Below are positions 46,778 through 56,326 of a stretch of DNA of 64,000 nucleotides, in pieces. The stretch lies in assembly GCF_012272855.1 (NCBI RefSeq), contig NZ_JAAXCQ010000002.1, forward strand, positions 124,001 to 188,000. Reading direction: 5' to 3'. The notes under the pieces are model-generated. The model had not been told where the DNA came from, searched no databases, and saw only the letters and a program-made list of their open reading frames with translations. Origin of the DNA: Arenibacter sp. 6A1 (GTDB lineage Bacteria > Bacteroidota > Bacteroidia > Flavobacteriales > Flavobacteriaceae). The position numbers and the translations under genes were made by a program. The first letter of the stretch is position 1. Each line of letters starts with the position of its first letter.

Positions 46778-48129
46778 GGTTCAGCACTTTCAATTAAATG
46801 CCCAGACGGGCCGTTTTGTACCGATGGCAATATCCACTCATTGTGTCTAAAATGGTTCCACGATACCTTGGTCAAATCGGTATCTGGGGCAATAATCGTC
46901 TGATAGGGCTTTCCGTTAATACTAACCTTTGCATACACGTATACCGATATCTCTTGCTCCTTTTTAGCATATTCATTCTTTAGCCGCTGCGCAAATTGCC
47001 AGATAAAATCGGGATAGGCCCCTATTCTGTTTTTCTGACTTTTGGTCAGATAGCGGTCCAGATCTACCAACTCCGTATTTCCAGTGGTATGATTGATCAC
47101 TTTATAACTAATATTGCCATGCCTGCTTCTCAGCATCATCCGCCAGCTCATCCGATGCCCTTCTTCGGTCCATAGTACATTATCTTTTATAAAATAATGC
47201 CTTACAGGCAGGAGAAATTGTATTAAAAAATATCCGATCAAAAGCCCATAAACGGCGTTTTTATAAGAAGGTACTTCTATGTAACCTTTAATAACACTAG
47301 GCAGCTGCTTTGGTAAAAATAACTTCCGAATGGTTTGGGCTTCGAAAAAAAAGACGGTAAAGGCCAACGCCAAATAAGGAAAAATCCCGATTTGAAAAAT
47401 GATAGAATTAAATAGATGAAAGCCTATGGCTGCAATAAAAGCTAGTTTTCGGCTAGGTTTCCATAACAGTGCCGGTACAATAAACAGATCGAAAACAATC
47501 CCAGCAATACCCACAATTTTATGAAGAAACGGTTCTTGTAAAAGCCCCCCTACCAAGGGATAATCCTTTTTGCCTTTAAAAAGAAGCTCTATAAAGCTAA
47601 AATCGAGCCAGTCTCCATACAATTTGGCAAGGGCCGCATAGGTATAAACGATAAATAATTGTAAGACTATGGCCCATTTCACCAAAGCATACATATGATT
47701 GCTTCTAACTTCTGGCTGTGTTTTTGCATCTATGGACAAAGCCCTTTGTGCAGGAAAAAAGCAAATCATTCCCGAAATAAGCACCAATAAATAATAATGA
47801 TTGTTATAGGCGGTTTTCTGCATCAGGTACACCGAAAACCACATGAGGGTAAAAGCTATGATACTATAGCGGTATTTATATCCCAAGGCTATAAAAACCC
47901 CCAAGGTCCCCATGACCAAGAAGTATGCGTACATTCCCCAGCCCGGAAGAGGCTGCAGCCATTCGAATCCTATAAAAGAAAAGGTAAATTGTGGCGTTAC
48001 AAGATTGCGTTTCACCCATCCGGTTAGGATGGCCCCATAACATTCTAAACTTATTAAAATTCCAAATAATACCCTAAAGACAATGAGGGGCGCGTTATCG
48101 ATTTTCCTAAAAAGAAACCGGTCGAGCAT
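46774..48129 (-). CDS. HTTM domain membrane protein (vitamin K-dependent gamma-carboxylase-like)
   Basis: 451 residues. Several membrane helices fill the first ~300 residues (FRVLFGILISLECYGAIL, FLVMGTLGVFIALGYKYRYS, YNNHYYLLVLISGMICFFPAQRAL), matching the HTTM module of bacterial gamma-carboxylase homologues. A soluble C-terminal region follows (MSWRMMLRSRHGNISYKV). The reaction in bacteria is not established. It starts directly after the ribF stop, so the two are probably co-transcribed. Confidence 0.85.
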   Translation of the reverse strand: MLDRFLFRKIDNAPLIVFRVLFGILISLECYGAILTGWVKRNLVTPQFTFSFIGFEWLQPLPGWGMYAYFLVMGTLGVFIALGYKYRYSIIAFTLMWFSVYLMQKTAYNNHYYLLVLISGMICFFPAQRALSIDAKTQPEVRSNHMYALVKWAIVLQLFIVYTYAALAKLYGDWLDFSFIELLFKGKKDYPLVGGLLQEPFLHKIVGIAGIVFDLFIVPALLWKPSRKLAFIAAIGFHLFNSIIFQIGIFPYLALAFTVFFFEAQTIRKLFLPKQLPSVIKGYIEVPSYKNAVYGLLIGYFLIQFLLPVRHYFIKDNVLWTEEGHRMSWRMMLRSRHGNISYKVINHTTGNTELVDLDRYLTKSQKNRIGAYPDFIWQFAQRLKNEYAKKEQEISVYVYAKVSINGKPYQTIIAPDTDLTKVSWNHFRHNEWILPSVQNGPSGHLIESAEP

Positions 48130-49056
48130 TTATTCCGAGATTATAGCGAGGGACGTTTGCTTGTCTTTTATAAGTTGTGTTTTTAAAGCTTCCACAGAAC
48201 TAAATTTATGTTCATCGCGGATACGGTCAATAATATCGATCTGAAGGGTTTTCCCATATAGATCTTGTTGAAAATCGAAGAAATTTATTTCAATGCTTCG
48301 TTTTTCTCCCGAAACGGTCGGATTCATCCCAATATTCATCATCCCATAGACCAATTGTCCATCGATCTGACTTTTAACGACATACACCCCGTTTTTAGGG
48401 ATTAGCTTATAGGTTTCTTTAATAAACAGATTGGCGGTAGGAAAATCTATTTTTCGTCCTAGCCCTTTGCCTTTTACTATTGTCCCGGTAAGCATATAGT
48501 TATAGCCCAAATACGCATTGGCCGTTTTTATATCGCCAATATCCAAGGCTTTTCTAATTTTGGTAGAACTCACCGAAACATCATCGATTTCTAGGGCGGA
48601 AATTTCCTCTACCTCAAAATCCAAGATATTCCCAAAGGCTATTAAATCGTTGATATCGGCATTCCTATTTCTCCCAAACCTATGGTCGTACCCAATAATG
48701 ATTTTTTTGGTCTTTAGATTATTGACCAAAATATCCCTTACAAATTCTGTAGCCGACAATCTAGAAAACTCTTTGGTAAACGGATGAATGATCAGGTAAT
48801 CTAAGCCCAAAGTATTCATAATACTCACCTTTTCTTCTATAGTATTGAGCAATTGAATAGACATATCTTGTTGCAGTACCATCCTAGGATGGGGAAAAAA
48901 TGTAAGAACGGTAGATTTTAGCCCTAATACCTTAGCGCTTTTTATAAGACGTTCCAATATTTTTCGGTGGCCAATATGAACACCATCGAAAGTCCCAATA
49001 GTAATAGCTGTGGGGTACGCTTTGTCGAAATTGGAAATACTTTGAACTGTTATCAC
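48130..49056 (-). CDS. ribF: Bifunctional riboflavin kinase/FAD synthetase
   Basis: About 308 residues from a GTG at 49056. Longer reading to 49146 would run into the divergent protease gene, and the family normally starts close to this point. The N-terminal FMN adenylyltransferase domain has AITIGTFDGVHIGHRKIL and IIGYDHRFGRNR. The C-terminal flavokinase domain has GKGLGRKIDFPTANL and NGVYVV. It makes FMN and FAD. It is adjacent to the HTTM gene downstream. Confidence 0.93.
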   Translation of the reverse strand: MITVQSISNFDKAYPTAITIGTFDGVHIGHRKILERLIKSAKVLGLKSTVLTFFPHPRMVLQQDMSIQLLNTIEEKVSIMNTLGLDYLIIHPFTKEFSRLSATEFVRDILVNNLKTKKIIIGYDHRFGRNRNADINDLIAFGNILDFEVEEISALEIDDVSVSSTKIRKALDIGDIKTANAYLGYNYMLTGTIVKGKGLGRKIDFPTANLFIKETYKLIPKNGVYVVKSQIDGQLVYGMMNIGMNPTVSGEKRSIEINFFDFQQDLYGKTLQIDIIDRIRDEHKFSSVEALKTQLIKDKQTSLAIISE

Positions 49057-49078
49057 AAACTTGAATAATAAAAAACCA

Positions 49079-49086
49079 TATCTTTG
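49079..49086 (+). promoter_or_regulatory. Candidate -7 box of the metalloprotease gene
   Basis: TATCTTTG matches TAnnTTTG, 20 bases before the ATG. The nearest TTG is only 15 bases upstream. Confidence 0.4.
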
Positions 49087-49105
49087 AGTATGTAAAATAC
49101 CCCTT

Positions 49106-52100
49106 TTGATGGTTGTAAAATTACGTCTTGTTTTCGCAATATCCATATTTTTTCTTAGCTATTACGGATCGGCTCAGACCAATTACTGGCAAAAGGACAT
49201 CTCTAAAAGCGCCACAACGGCTCAGAAGACAGCCCATCTAAGGGCTCAAAGTGCCGCTTTGTATTCCTTGAACAAGGAACTTTTCGCCCAGGCACTAAGC
49301 CCTTCCTCCAATGCTAAAAGCAGTCATACAGTTGTTAACTTCCCTAATGAGGAAGGCATCCTAGTACCGTTTAGGGTCAGGGAAACCCCGGTCCTTTCCC
49401 CAGCATTGGCCTTAAAATACCCTGAAATAAAATCTTATAGCGGTCGGGGGCTACACCAAAAAAACGATCGGATAAGGTTTAGCGTTTCCCCAAATGGCAT
49501 ACAAAGCATGATCATACATGCCGATGGGAAAAGAACTACCTATATGCAGAAAACTTCTAATGAACAGGAAGAATACATGGTGTACACCAGAGATGACTCC
49601 TTTTCTACGGATATCGATTTTATTTGTACTACCAGCACGGCTATCGATACCTACAAGGGACCAAGCACTTATAAATTAGTAGACGACCAGGTGATAAGAA
49701 AATTTAGGCTTGCTATTTCGGCTACCGGGGAATATGTAAGCTATCATGGAGGAACCGTTGCAAGCGCCCTAGGAGCTATCAACGCTACCCTTACCAGAGT
49801 GAACGAAATTTTCGAAACCGATCTTGGGATTAGCTTAGAACTGGTAGCCAATACCGATCAAGTGATCTATACAAACGAGAACACGGACCCTTATGGGACC
49901 AATTTAAATACCGAAGTACAAAATACCCTGACCAATGTTATTGGAGCGCAAAATTATGACGTTGGCCATTTGTTTCATAAAAACGAAAATGGCGGTAACG
50001 CCGGATTTATCGGGTCGGTTTGTATCGATAATAGAAAGGGAAGTGCCTATTCTGCCGCGATGGAACCCGAAGGAGATATTTTTGATCTGGAGTATGTCTC
50101 CCATGAATTGGGACACCAATTTGGGGCCAACCACAGTTGGTCCTTTGAATCTGAAGGCACTTTGGTGCAAACAGAACCGGGCAGCGGCTCTACCATTATG
50201 GGCTATGCCGGGGTCGCCGGGGTCAACAACGTGGCTACCAACGGGGATAATTACTTTCATTACAATAGCATCGATCAAATTCAGGAATACCTAAAAACGA
50301 TAAGTTGTGGGGTGACTGACCCTATTGCCAACCGTCCGCCAACCATAGTTCCTACAGGAAACTTCGTCATCCCAAAATCGACTGCCTTTGCCTTGACCGC
50401 TACTGCTACGGATGAAGACACCAGTGATATTCTAACCTATAATTGGGAACAGGTAAACAACGGCATTGTTACCTCCAACTCCTTTGGACCAACCAACCTC
50501 AGTGGCGCCAATTTTAGATCGCTGAAACCTACGGTAAATGCAACTCGGTATTTCCCGATGGTTTCTAGCATCCTTTCCGGAAATCTCACCCAAACAAATC
50601 CAAACGTAAATTCTACTTGGGAAACCGTTTCCTCTGTGGCGCGCGACCTGGATTTTGCCTTGACCGTTAGAGACAATGCCGTTGGTGGCGGACAAGTGGC
50701 TTCCGACCTGGTACAGGTACGGGTTATTAATGAAGCCGGGCCCTTTAGGGTAAGCTCGCAAGCCACCCAAGAGCTATATTCCGCAGGATCGGTACAAGAG
50801 GTAGTTTGGGAAGTAGCCAATACCAACCAAACCCCAATAAATGCGCAAAAGGTTGATATTTTCCTTTCTACAGATCCCAACCTTCCCTTTTCTATCCCCT
50901 TGGCTGAAGGCGTTCCCAACGATGGTCAGCACCAGATACTTATTCCCGCCATTCCTAGCAGTACGGCAAGGATTATGGTAAAGGCGCAGGACAATATTTT
51001 TTTAGCAGTGAATGCTTCGGATTTTACGATAGTCCCTTCGGATATTGTATTAGAAATTAACACCCTGGACTATGAAGTCTGCCAAGGGGACGATCTTGTA
51101 GTTCCTTTTAACTACAACACCTTTAACGGTTTTAACGAGGAGGCTACTTTTTCTACCACCGGTGCACCTGGCGGACTTAACATACTCTTTTCGCAGCCCA
51201 CGGCCACCGAGAACAATACGGCCGTTACCGTTACTTTTTCCGACACCAATTTGGTAGCCCCTGGCATGTACCCTATCACGGTAGTAGCCACCACAGCTAG
51301 TACTACTAAGGAAGTACCCCTTACTGTAAGAATCTTAGACCCTGCGTTTACGGACGTGCAACTATTGCTGCCAGAAAATGGCAATACGGACACTAATATA
51401 AAACCTGTTTTGGAATGGGAAGCTAACCCTTCCTTTACCTCTTTTGACATTGAAATTGCCAATGACAATGCCTTTACAGATATTATAGAGACAGCTACTC
51501 TTAACTTTACTTCCTATAGGCCTACAAACTTAGTACAGAACAACGTTTATTTTTGGCGTGTAAAACCTTCTAATCTTTGTGGGGAAGGCACTTTTGGCCC
51601 TGCCTATAGTTTTACTACCCAAGTCATAAATTGTGCTTATTTGCCCGCAAGAGATTTACCCAAAACTATTTCTACCATAGGCACCCCAACGGTTACATCG
51701 ACCATTTCTGTATTAAACGATTTGCCTGTTGCAGACCTAAACGTAAGTATGGATATAACACATTCTTATATTTCGGATGTCGAAATAACCCTTATCTCTC
51801 CCATAGGAACTAGGGTAGTTCTTATTTCTAATTCTTGCGGAGACAATAGAGATGTATTCGCAACTTTTGATGATGATGCAGCTCCCTTTATTTGTGGAAG
51901 CCGTCCGGCTTTATCGGGTATTATAAAACCCTTAGGATCCCTGGCCGCATTTAACGGGGAATCGACACAGGGAGATTGGACCTTGGAGGTAAAAGACATG
52001 TCTTCATCGGACGGAGGAACGATCAATGCCTTTTATTTGGATATCTGTGCTGCAGGAGAATTTAGACCAGATAACGATAACGACGGTGTTTTTGATGATG

Positions 52101-52885
52101 GTGATGACTTATGTTTAGGCACCCCGCCAAATACTACGGTAGACCTAACAGGGTGCCCCTTATATATTTTTCCATCCGATAATTTTGAAGTAGCGATTAC
52201 CAGTGAAGCATGCCGTAACAATAACGACGGCAGCATTAATATTACGGCAAACCAAAGCCTCGATTACGAAATGACCATTATTGGTAACGGCATTAACGCT
52301 ACGGTTAATTTCACCAACAGTTACCTGATTCAAAATTTATCTTCGGGCAACTACGATTTATGTATCACAGCAACCGATGGGGCAAAAACCTATGAAGCCT
52401 ATTGTTTTACGGCCAACATTAAGGAACCAGCACCATTAAGTGTCAGCTCCAATCTCTCCTTGGACGGAAAACTACTGACATTAAATATGGAAGGAGCAAC
52501 AGAATATAAGGTTGAATTAAATGGGGAAACCACCCTTACTAGAAGCCCAATTGTTACACTCGATCTAAAAAAAGGTATCAATGTACTTAAAGTTTCCACC
52601 AATTTGCCTTGTCAGGGAATTTATGAGGACCAGTTATTTTTATGGGGCCAACCCATTATACACCCAAATCCTTTTGAAAACGAAGTAAGCCTTGCGGTTC
52701 CCAATACCCCCAACAACCTACAAATAGGCATATTTACCGCTCAAGGCCAATTGATACGTGATAAAATGTATACTGCTATAGACAATGAGTTTAAAATAGA
52801 TTTTACCGGATTGCCTTCTGGCCTTTACTTCCTAAAAGTAGAGGACGCCGGCATAAGGGGAACTTTTAAAGTGATAAAAAAATAA
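49106..52885 (+). CDS. Secreted reprolysin-type zinc metalloprotease with P domain and T9SS sorting signal
   Basis: 1259 residues. Signal peptide (LVFAISIFFLSYYGSAQ), then a propeptide-like region. The catalytic site is H333-E-L-G-H-Q-F-G-A-N-H343 with Met-turn IMGYAG, the metzincin pattern. It is followed by beta-sandwich domains, an FnIII-like segment (about 735-830, VYFWRVKPSNLCGEGTFG), a proprotein convertase P domain (about 860-975, HSYISDVEITLISP, TQGDWTLEVKD), a Ca-binding DNDNDGVFDDGDDLC and a C-terminal type A sorting domain (IHPNPFENEVSLAV, LPSGLYFLKVED). It should be exported through T9SS and be surface-bound or secreted. A lipoprotein gene follows after 4 bases. Confidence 0.93.
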   Translation: MMVVKLRLVFAISIFFLSYYGSAQTNYWQKDISKSATTAQKTAHLRAQSAALYSLNKELFAQALSPSSNAKSSHTVVNFPNEEGILVPFRVRETPVLSPALALKYPEIKSYSGRGLHQKNDRIRFSVSPNGIQSMIIHADGKRTTYMQKTSNEQEEYMVYTRDDSFSTDIDFICTTSTAIDTYKGPSTYKLVDDQVIRKFRLAISATGEYVSYHGGTVASALGAINATLTRVNEIFETDLGISLELVANTDQVIYTNENTDPYGTNLNTEVQNTLTNVIGAQNYDVGHLFHKNENGGNAGFIGSVCIDNRKGSAYSAAMEPEGDIFDLEYVSHELGHQFGANHSWSFESEGTLVQTEPGSGSTIMGYAGVAGVNNVATNGDNYFHYNSIDQIQEYLKTISCGVTDPIANRPPTIVPTGNFVIPKSTAFALTATATDEDTSDILTYNWEQVNNGIVTSNSFGPTNLSGANFRSLKPTVNATRYFPMVSSILSGNLTQTNPNVNSTWETVSSVARDLDFALTVRDNAVGGGQVASDLVQVRVINEAGPFRVSSQATQELYSAGSVQEVVWEVANTNQTPINAQKVDIFLSTDPNLPFSIPLAEGVPNDGQHQILIPAIPSSTARIMVKAQDNIFLAVNASDFTIVPSDIVLEINTLDYEVCQGDDLVVPFNYNTFNGFNEEATFSTTGAPGGLNILFSQPTATENNTAVTVTFSDTNLVAPGMYPITVVATTASTTKEVPLTVRILDPAFTDVQLLLPENGNTDTNIKPVLEWEANPSFTSFDIEIANDNAFTDIIETATLNFTSYRPTNLVQNNVYFWRVKPSNLCGEGTFGPAYSFTTQVINCAYLPARDLPKTISTIGTPTVTSTISVLNDLPVADLNVSMDITHSYISDVEITLISPIGTRVVLISNSCGDNRDVFATFDDDAAPFICGSRPALSGIIKPLGSLAAFNGESTQGDWTLEVKDMSSSDGGTINAFYLDICAAGEFRPDNDNDGVFDDGDDLCLGTPPNTTVDLTGCPLYIFPSDNFEVAITSEACRNNNDGSINITANQSLDYEMTIIGNGINATVNFTNSYLIQNLSSGNYDLCITATDGAKTYEAYCFTANIKEPAPLSVSSNLSLDGKLLTLNMEGATEYKVELNGETTLTRSPIVTLDLKKGINVLKVSTNLPCQGIYEDQLFLWGQPIIHPNPFENEVSLAVPNTPNNLQIGIFTAQGQLIRDKMYTAIDNEFKIDFTGLPSGLYFLKVEDAGIRGTFKVIKK

Positions 52886-52889
52886 TGAA

Positions 52890-53573
52890 ATGAAACAAGG
52901 ATTTCTCCTCATATTGACTTGGTTTTTTATCAGTTGTGGTGGTAACGATGCCCCAAAGCCACCAGATATCGCTATGTTGGTTTTTCCTGAAAAAAATTCG
53001 GAATGCACTACGGGCATTCCTATAGTTGGAAGCAATTCTTCTTTGGTTACCTTTAGATGGCAAGCCTCGAACAATACGGAATCTTATACCTTACGGGTAA
53101 CGCATTTAAACCTTAACACTACCGAAACAGTTGTAGTTACCGGCACCACCAAAGATTTACCTCTAGAAAAAGGAGCTCCCTACTCTTGGCAAGTGATTTC
53201 TAAAAACACTGTGGTTCCAACCACCGCCATTAGTGAAACCTGGTTTTTTTATAATGCTGGTACCGATACTTCCCATGCGCCATTTCCTGTGACCATAACC
53301 GCCCCTAAATCGGGAGCTACAGTTCTTAAGGATATCAATAATCAGGTTTTATTAGCTTGGGAAGGCGCCGATATTGACAACGACCTTGAGGGGTATGATG
53401 TTTATTTTTCAACGGTAAATCCGCCTCAAACCTTAGCAGCAAAACTAAACGCCAACAGTCCACAAATAAAGGTTAATGTAGCCGCGGATACCGTTTACTA
53501 TTGGCAAATAGTAAGTAGGGACCAAGAAGGAAATACGGCCACCAATAGTATTTCAGAATTTAAGGTACGCTAA
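52890..53573 (+). CDS. Lipoprotein with fibronectin type III-like domains
   Basis: 227 residues. Lipoprotein signal to Cys16 (TWFFISC-GG). Two FnIII-like beta domains follow (VTFRWQASNNTESYTLRVTHL with PYSWQVISK, and LLAWEGADIDNDLEGYDVYFS with YYWQIVSRDQEG). It begins 4 bases after the metalloprotease stop, so it is translated from the same mRNA and may help anchor or position that protease. No enzymatic motif is visible. Confidence 0.82.
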   Translation: MKQGFLLILTWFFISCGGNDAPKPPDIAMLVFPEKNSECTTGIPIVGSNSSLVTFRWQASNNTESYTLRVTHLNLNTTETVVVTGTTKDLPLEKGAPYSWQVISKNTVVPTTAISETWFFYNAGTDTSHAPFPVTITAPKSGATVLKDINNQVLLAWEGADIDNDLEGYDVYFSTVNPPQTLAAKLNANSPQIKVNVAADTVYYWQIVSRDQEGNTATNSISEFKVR

Positions 53574-53576
53574 GCT

Positions 53577-54206
53577 TTAGGTACCGTTAAAATGGTTCAT
53601 GGTACGGTTAACCCCTGCCAAAACAAAGGAACGGACCAATTCAGTACAGCGATTAAAACGGTCTGGAAAAGCCGCCTTTTCTTCATCGCCCCATTCGCCT
53701 AGTACATATTCTATCTGCCTGCCTTTTCCAAAATCGGCACCGACACCAAACCTAAGCCTATTGTAATTGGTAGTTTGTAACAATGCCTGAATATCTTTAA
53801 GGCCGTTATGTCCCCCATCACTACCTTTGGTTTTTAGGCGTAGAGTACCAAACTCAAGATTAATATCGTCTGTAATCACCAAAAGGTTTTCCAAGGGAAT
53901 ATTTTCCTTGTCCATCCAATATTTAATAGCTTTTCCGCTCCTATTCATATAGGTCGACGGTTTAAGACAAAGTATACTTCTACCTTTTACCTTAAAGCTA
54001 CCTACATCGCCCAACTTCACTGTTTCAAAAGCAAAGTCTTCTTCTTTTGCCAAGGCATCCAAAATTTTAAATCCAATATTATGCCTAGTTTCGGCATATT
54101 CGGGCCCTATATTGCCCAAACCTACAATTAAAAATTTCTTCATGATATTTGGTTCATCCAATGTAGCAACCTCCTTTTTAAAAAGCGAATTCAAAAACTG
54201 GAACAT
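53577..54206 (-). CDS. pth: Peptidyl-tRNA hydrolase
   Basis: 209 residues. The core starts at KKFLIVGLGNIGPEYAETRHNIGF, with the catalytic His in RHN, then KPSTYMNRSGKAIKYW, ITDDINLEFG and GGHNGLKDI. It frees peptides from stalled peptidyl-tRNA. A 21-residue N-terminal extension precedes the core; the Met at 54143 is an alternative start. It is third in the conserved order prs-rplY-pth, but a terminator lies between it and rplY. Confidence 0.95.
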   Translation of the reverse strand: MFQFLNSLFKKEVATLDEPNIMKKFLIVGLGNIGPEYAETRHNIGFKILDALAKEEDFAFETVKLGDVGSFKVKGRSILCLKPSTYMNRSGKAIKYWMDKENIPLENLLVITDDINLEFGTLRLKTKGSDGGHNGLKDIQALLQTTNYNRLRFGVGADFGKGRQIEYVLGEWGDEEKAAFPDRFNRCTELVRSFVLAGVNRTMNHFNGT

Positions 54207-54234
54207 ACTACTATTTTGGAATTAATTTAAATAG

Positions 54235-54262
54235 AAAAGCATCTGCCTAGGCAGATGCTTTT
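54235..54262 (-). terminator. Terminator of rplY
   Basis: A perfect 13-bp stem (54235-54247 with 54250-54262, AAAAGCATCTGCC/GGCAGATGCTTTT) has a 2-base centre, and U residues follow on minus. It lies 20 bases past the rplY stop. Confidence 0.8.
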
Positions 54263-54281
54263 ACAGTAATTTCATAAAAGA

Positions 54282-54881
54282 CTATTCAGCAGCAGCTTCT
54301 TCAGTCTCTTCTTCATCCTCATCTGCAACAACCATGTTACGAGAAGCTTTAACCTGTACTACTACAGTATTTTCTGGGTGAAGGATAGTAAACTCATCTT
54401 TCAACAAAGATGCTACAGAAATATTACCACCGATTTTCAATTTAGAGATATCTACGTTAAAGAAATCAGGCAAGTTAGCAGGCAAAGCCTTAATGCTAAG
54501 TTTTCTTTTTCTAAATAACAATCTACCACCATTTCTAACCCCTGGAGAACTTCCTAAAAGTTTAACAGGAATATCCATAGTCACTTCTTTGTCTGGGAAC
54601 AACTGATAGAAATCTACGTGTAGAATCGCATCAGTCACAGGATGAAACTGAATGTCCTGCATAACTGCATCCAATTTAGTTCCATTCTCCAACTCAACCA
54701 CAACAGTATGTGCGTTAGGAGTGTACACTAAATCTTTGAAGGCTTTTTCTTCTGCTGTAAAGTGTAATGGCTTTTCCCCTCCGTAAATAACGCAAGGAAC
54801 CTTTCCAGCATTACGCAAGGCTTTTGTTGCTTTTTTGCCCACGCTTTCTCTTTCTGATCCTTTAATTGTAATTGACTTCAT
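54282..54881 (-). CDS. rplY: 50S ribosomal protein L25/Ctc
   Basis: 199 residues, the long (Ctc/TL5) form: an N-terminal L25 domain that binds 5S rRNA ([33 protein letters not shown]) and a C-terminal beta domain, ending in an acidic tail. It lies 39 bases after prs, a conserved neighbour. Confidence 0.95.
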   Translation of the reverse strand: MKSITIKGSERESVGKKATKALRNAGKVPCVIYGGEKPLHFTAEEKAFKDLVYTPNAHTVVVELENGTKLDAVMQDIQFHPVTDAILHVDFYQLFPDKEVTMDIPVKLLGSSPGVRNGGRLLFRKRKLSIKALPANLPDFFNVDISKLKIGGNISVASLLKDEFTILHPENTVVVQVKASRNMVVADEDEEETEEAAAE

Positions 54882-54920
54882 TATATATTAAATATTAATT
54901 AATAAACTTATTTATACCCC

Positions 54921-55862
54921 TTACATTAGAAACTTAGAACTAATAGAGGTGTTGTTGTGTACTCTTTGCATCACATCGGCAAACAATTCTGCACAACTGA
55001 TGACCCTAATTTTCTTGCTTTCTCTTTTAAGCGGAATAGAATCGGTAACGATAAGCTCTGTCAGTTGAGAGTTTTCTATTCTTTCATAGGCCTCCCCTGA
55101 GAGTAGCGGATGGGTAGATATTGCTCTAACACTTAGGGCTCCTCTTTCCATCATTAGGTCTGCAGCCTTGGTTAAGGTTCCGGCCGTATCGACCATATCG
55201 TCTACCAAAACAACATTTTTGCCTTCTACCTGACCAATTAGCTCCATATGCGAAATGGTGTTGGCAACAGCTCTTTGCTTATAACATACCACTACATCGC
55301 AATTTAGGGCCTTAGAATAGGCATATGCTCTTTTAGAGCCTCCCATATCTGGCGAAGCAATCGTCAAATTAGGAAGATTAAGGCTTTCTAAATACGGTAA
55401 AAACAAAGTAGAGGCGAATAAATGGTCTACTGGCTTTTCAAAAAATCCTTGGATCTGATCGGCATGTAGGTCCATCGTAATAATACGTGTTGCTCCCGCT
55501 GCCTCTAACATTTTAGCGACCAACTTAGCGGCAATCGGTACTCTTGGCTTATCTTTTCTATCCTGTCTAGCCCAACCAAAATATGGCAAAACGGCCGTAA
55601 TGTGTCTGGCCGATGCTCTTTTGGCGGCATCTAACATCAACAACATTTCCATTAGATTTTCAGAACTTGGATTGGTAGATCCTATAAGGAATACACGCAT
55701 TCCACGTATAGATTCTTCAAAGGACGGCTGAAACTCTCCATCGCTATAGCGCGAGAAGTTTATTTTACCTAACCTAGTTCCAAAGGATTCTGCAATTCTC
55801 TCAGCTAACCCTGCACTTTGTGTACATGTAAAAATCTTAGGTTCCGGTACTTGGTATGACAT
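54921..55862 (-). CDS. prs: Ribose-phosphate pyrophosphokinase
   Basis: 313 residues, normal length. It makes PRPP for purine, pyrimidine, His and Trp synthesis. ATP-binding signature GSTNPSSENLMEMLLMLDAAKRASA, catalytic flap region YFGWARQDRKDKPRVPI, and the PRPP loop VLVDDMVDTAGTL are all present. It is the first gene of the prs-rplY-pth cluster and has a good -7 box upstream. Confidence 0.97.
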   Translation of the reverse strand: MSYQVPEPKIFTCTQSAGLAERIAESFGTRLGKINFSRYSDGEFQPSFEESIRGMRVFLIGSTNPSSENLMEMLLMLDAAKRASARHITAVLPYFGWARQDRKDKPRVPIAAKLVAKMLEAAGATRIITMDLHADQIQGFFEKPVDHLFASTLFLPYLESLNLPNLTIASPDMGGSKRAYAYSKALNCDVVVCYKQRAVANTISHMELIGQVEGKNVVLVDDMVDTAGTLTKAADLMMERGALSVRAISTHPLLSGEAYERIENSQLTELIVTDSIPLKRESKKIRVISCAELFADVMQRVHNNTSISSKFLM

Positions 55863-55914
55863 TGTTAATGTATTGTTTTCTAGTTTATTGAGTATCCCTT
55901 CTTCTTAGGAGGTG

Positions 55915-55922
55915 CAAATTTA
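55915..55922 (-). promoter_or_regulatory. Candidate -7 box of prs
   Basis: TAAATTTG on minus matches TAnnTTTG. A TTTA lies at about the -33 position. The leader is about 45 bases. Confidence 0.45.
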
Positions 55923-55968
55923 TAAATTTATTTGGGTTGCTAAACTATAAATCTTTTTATTTTTTTTA

Positions 55969-55998
55969 TTTGATAATTGAAAATAATGTTTACTTTTG
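55969..55998 (+). promoter_or_regulatory. Promoter of tRNA-Leu(CAA)
   Basis: TTTG (55969-55972), an 18-base spacer and TACTTTTG (55991-55998) fit the Bacteroidota pattern, 22 bases before the tRNA. Confidence 0.7.
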
Positions 55999-56020
55999 CA
56001 GTCTCAACGACAAGTTAGTT

Positions 56021-56101
56021 GCTCGAGTGGCGGAACTGGTAGACGCGCTGGATTCAAAATCCAGTTCCTTTGGAGTGTGGGTTCGATTCCCACCTCGAGT
56101 A
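56021..56101 (+). tRNA. tRNA-Leu(CAA)
   Basis: 81 bases with the long variable arm of class II tRNAs. The acceptor GCTCGAG pairs with CTCGAGT (first pair G-U), discriminator A. The anticodon arm is CTGGA-TTCAAAA-TCCAG with anticodon CAA, and the T arm contains GGTTCGATTCC. CCA is not encoded. The DNA beyond it is accessory in character. Confidence 0.96.
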
Positions 56102-56103
56102 CG

Positions 56104-56137
56104 AAAGGCTTTAACGGAAATGTTAAGGCCTTTTTTT
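56104..56137 (+). terminator. Terminator of tRNA-Leu
   Basis: A 12-bp stem (56104-56115 with 56122-56133, one G-U), loop GGAAAT, then a T-run. Confidence 0.85.
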
Positions 56138-56144
56138 ATTCCCA

Positions 56145-56163
56145 GGTACAACATAGGTACAAC
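56145..56163 (+). repeat. Short direct repeat GGTACAAC x2
   Basis: GGTACAAC occurs at 56145-56152 and 56156-56163, just after the tRNA-Leu terminator. It may be arm sites of a lost tyrosine recombinase element; this is a guess. Confidence 0.3.
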
Positions 56164-56326
56164 AAATTAGAACCTTTACTTTTAATAGAGCATCAACTTG
56201 AAATATGGCAAATATAATATTCCCCAAGAGGGGACTTTGTATGGATCAAGTCAAAAAGTTGTGGGATTTTGTTTTTAAGCAAAAATATCTAAGAGTCTAA
56301 AAAGGGATCATGGCCAATTATTGTGT

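Noticed and set aside
55937-56217. Two short plus frames crossing tRNA-Leu
   Set aside because: They translate the tRNA gene itself and its terminator; not proteins.
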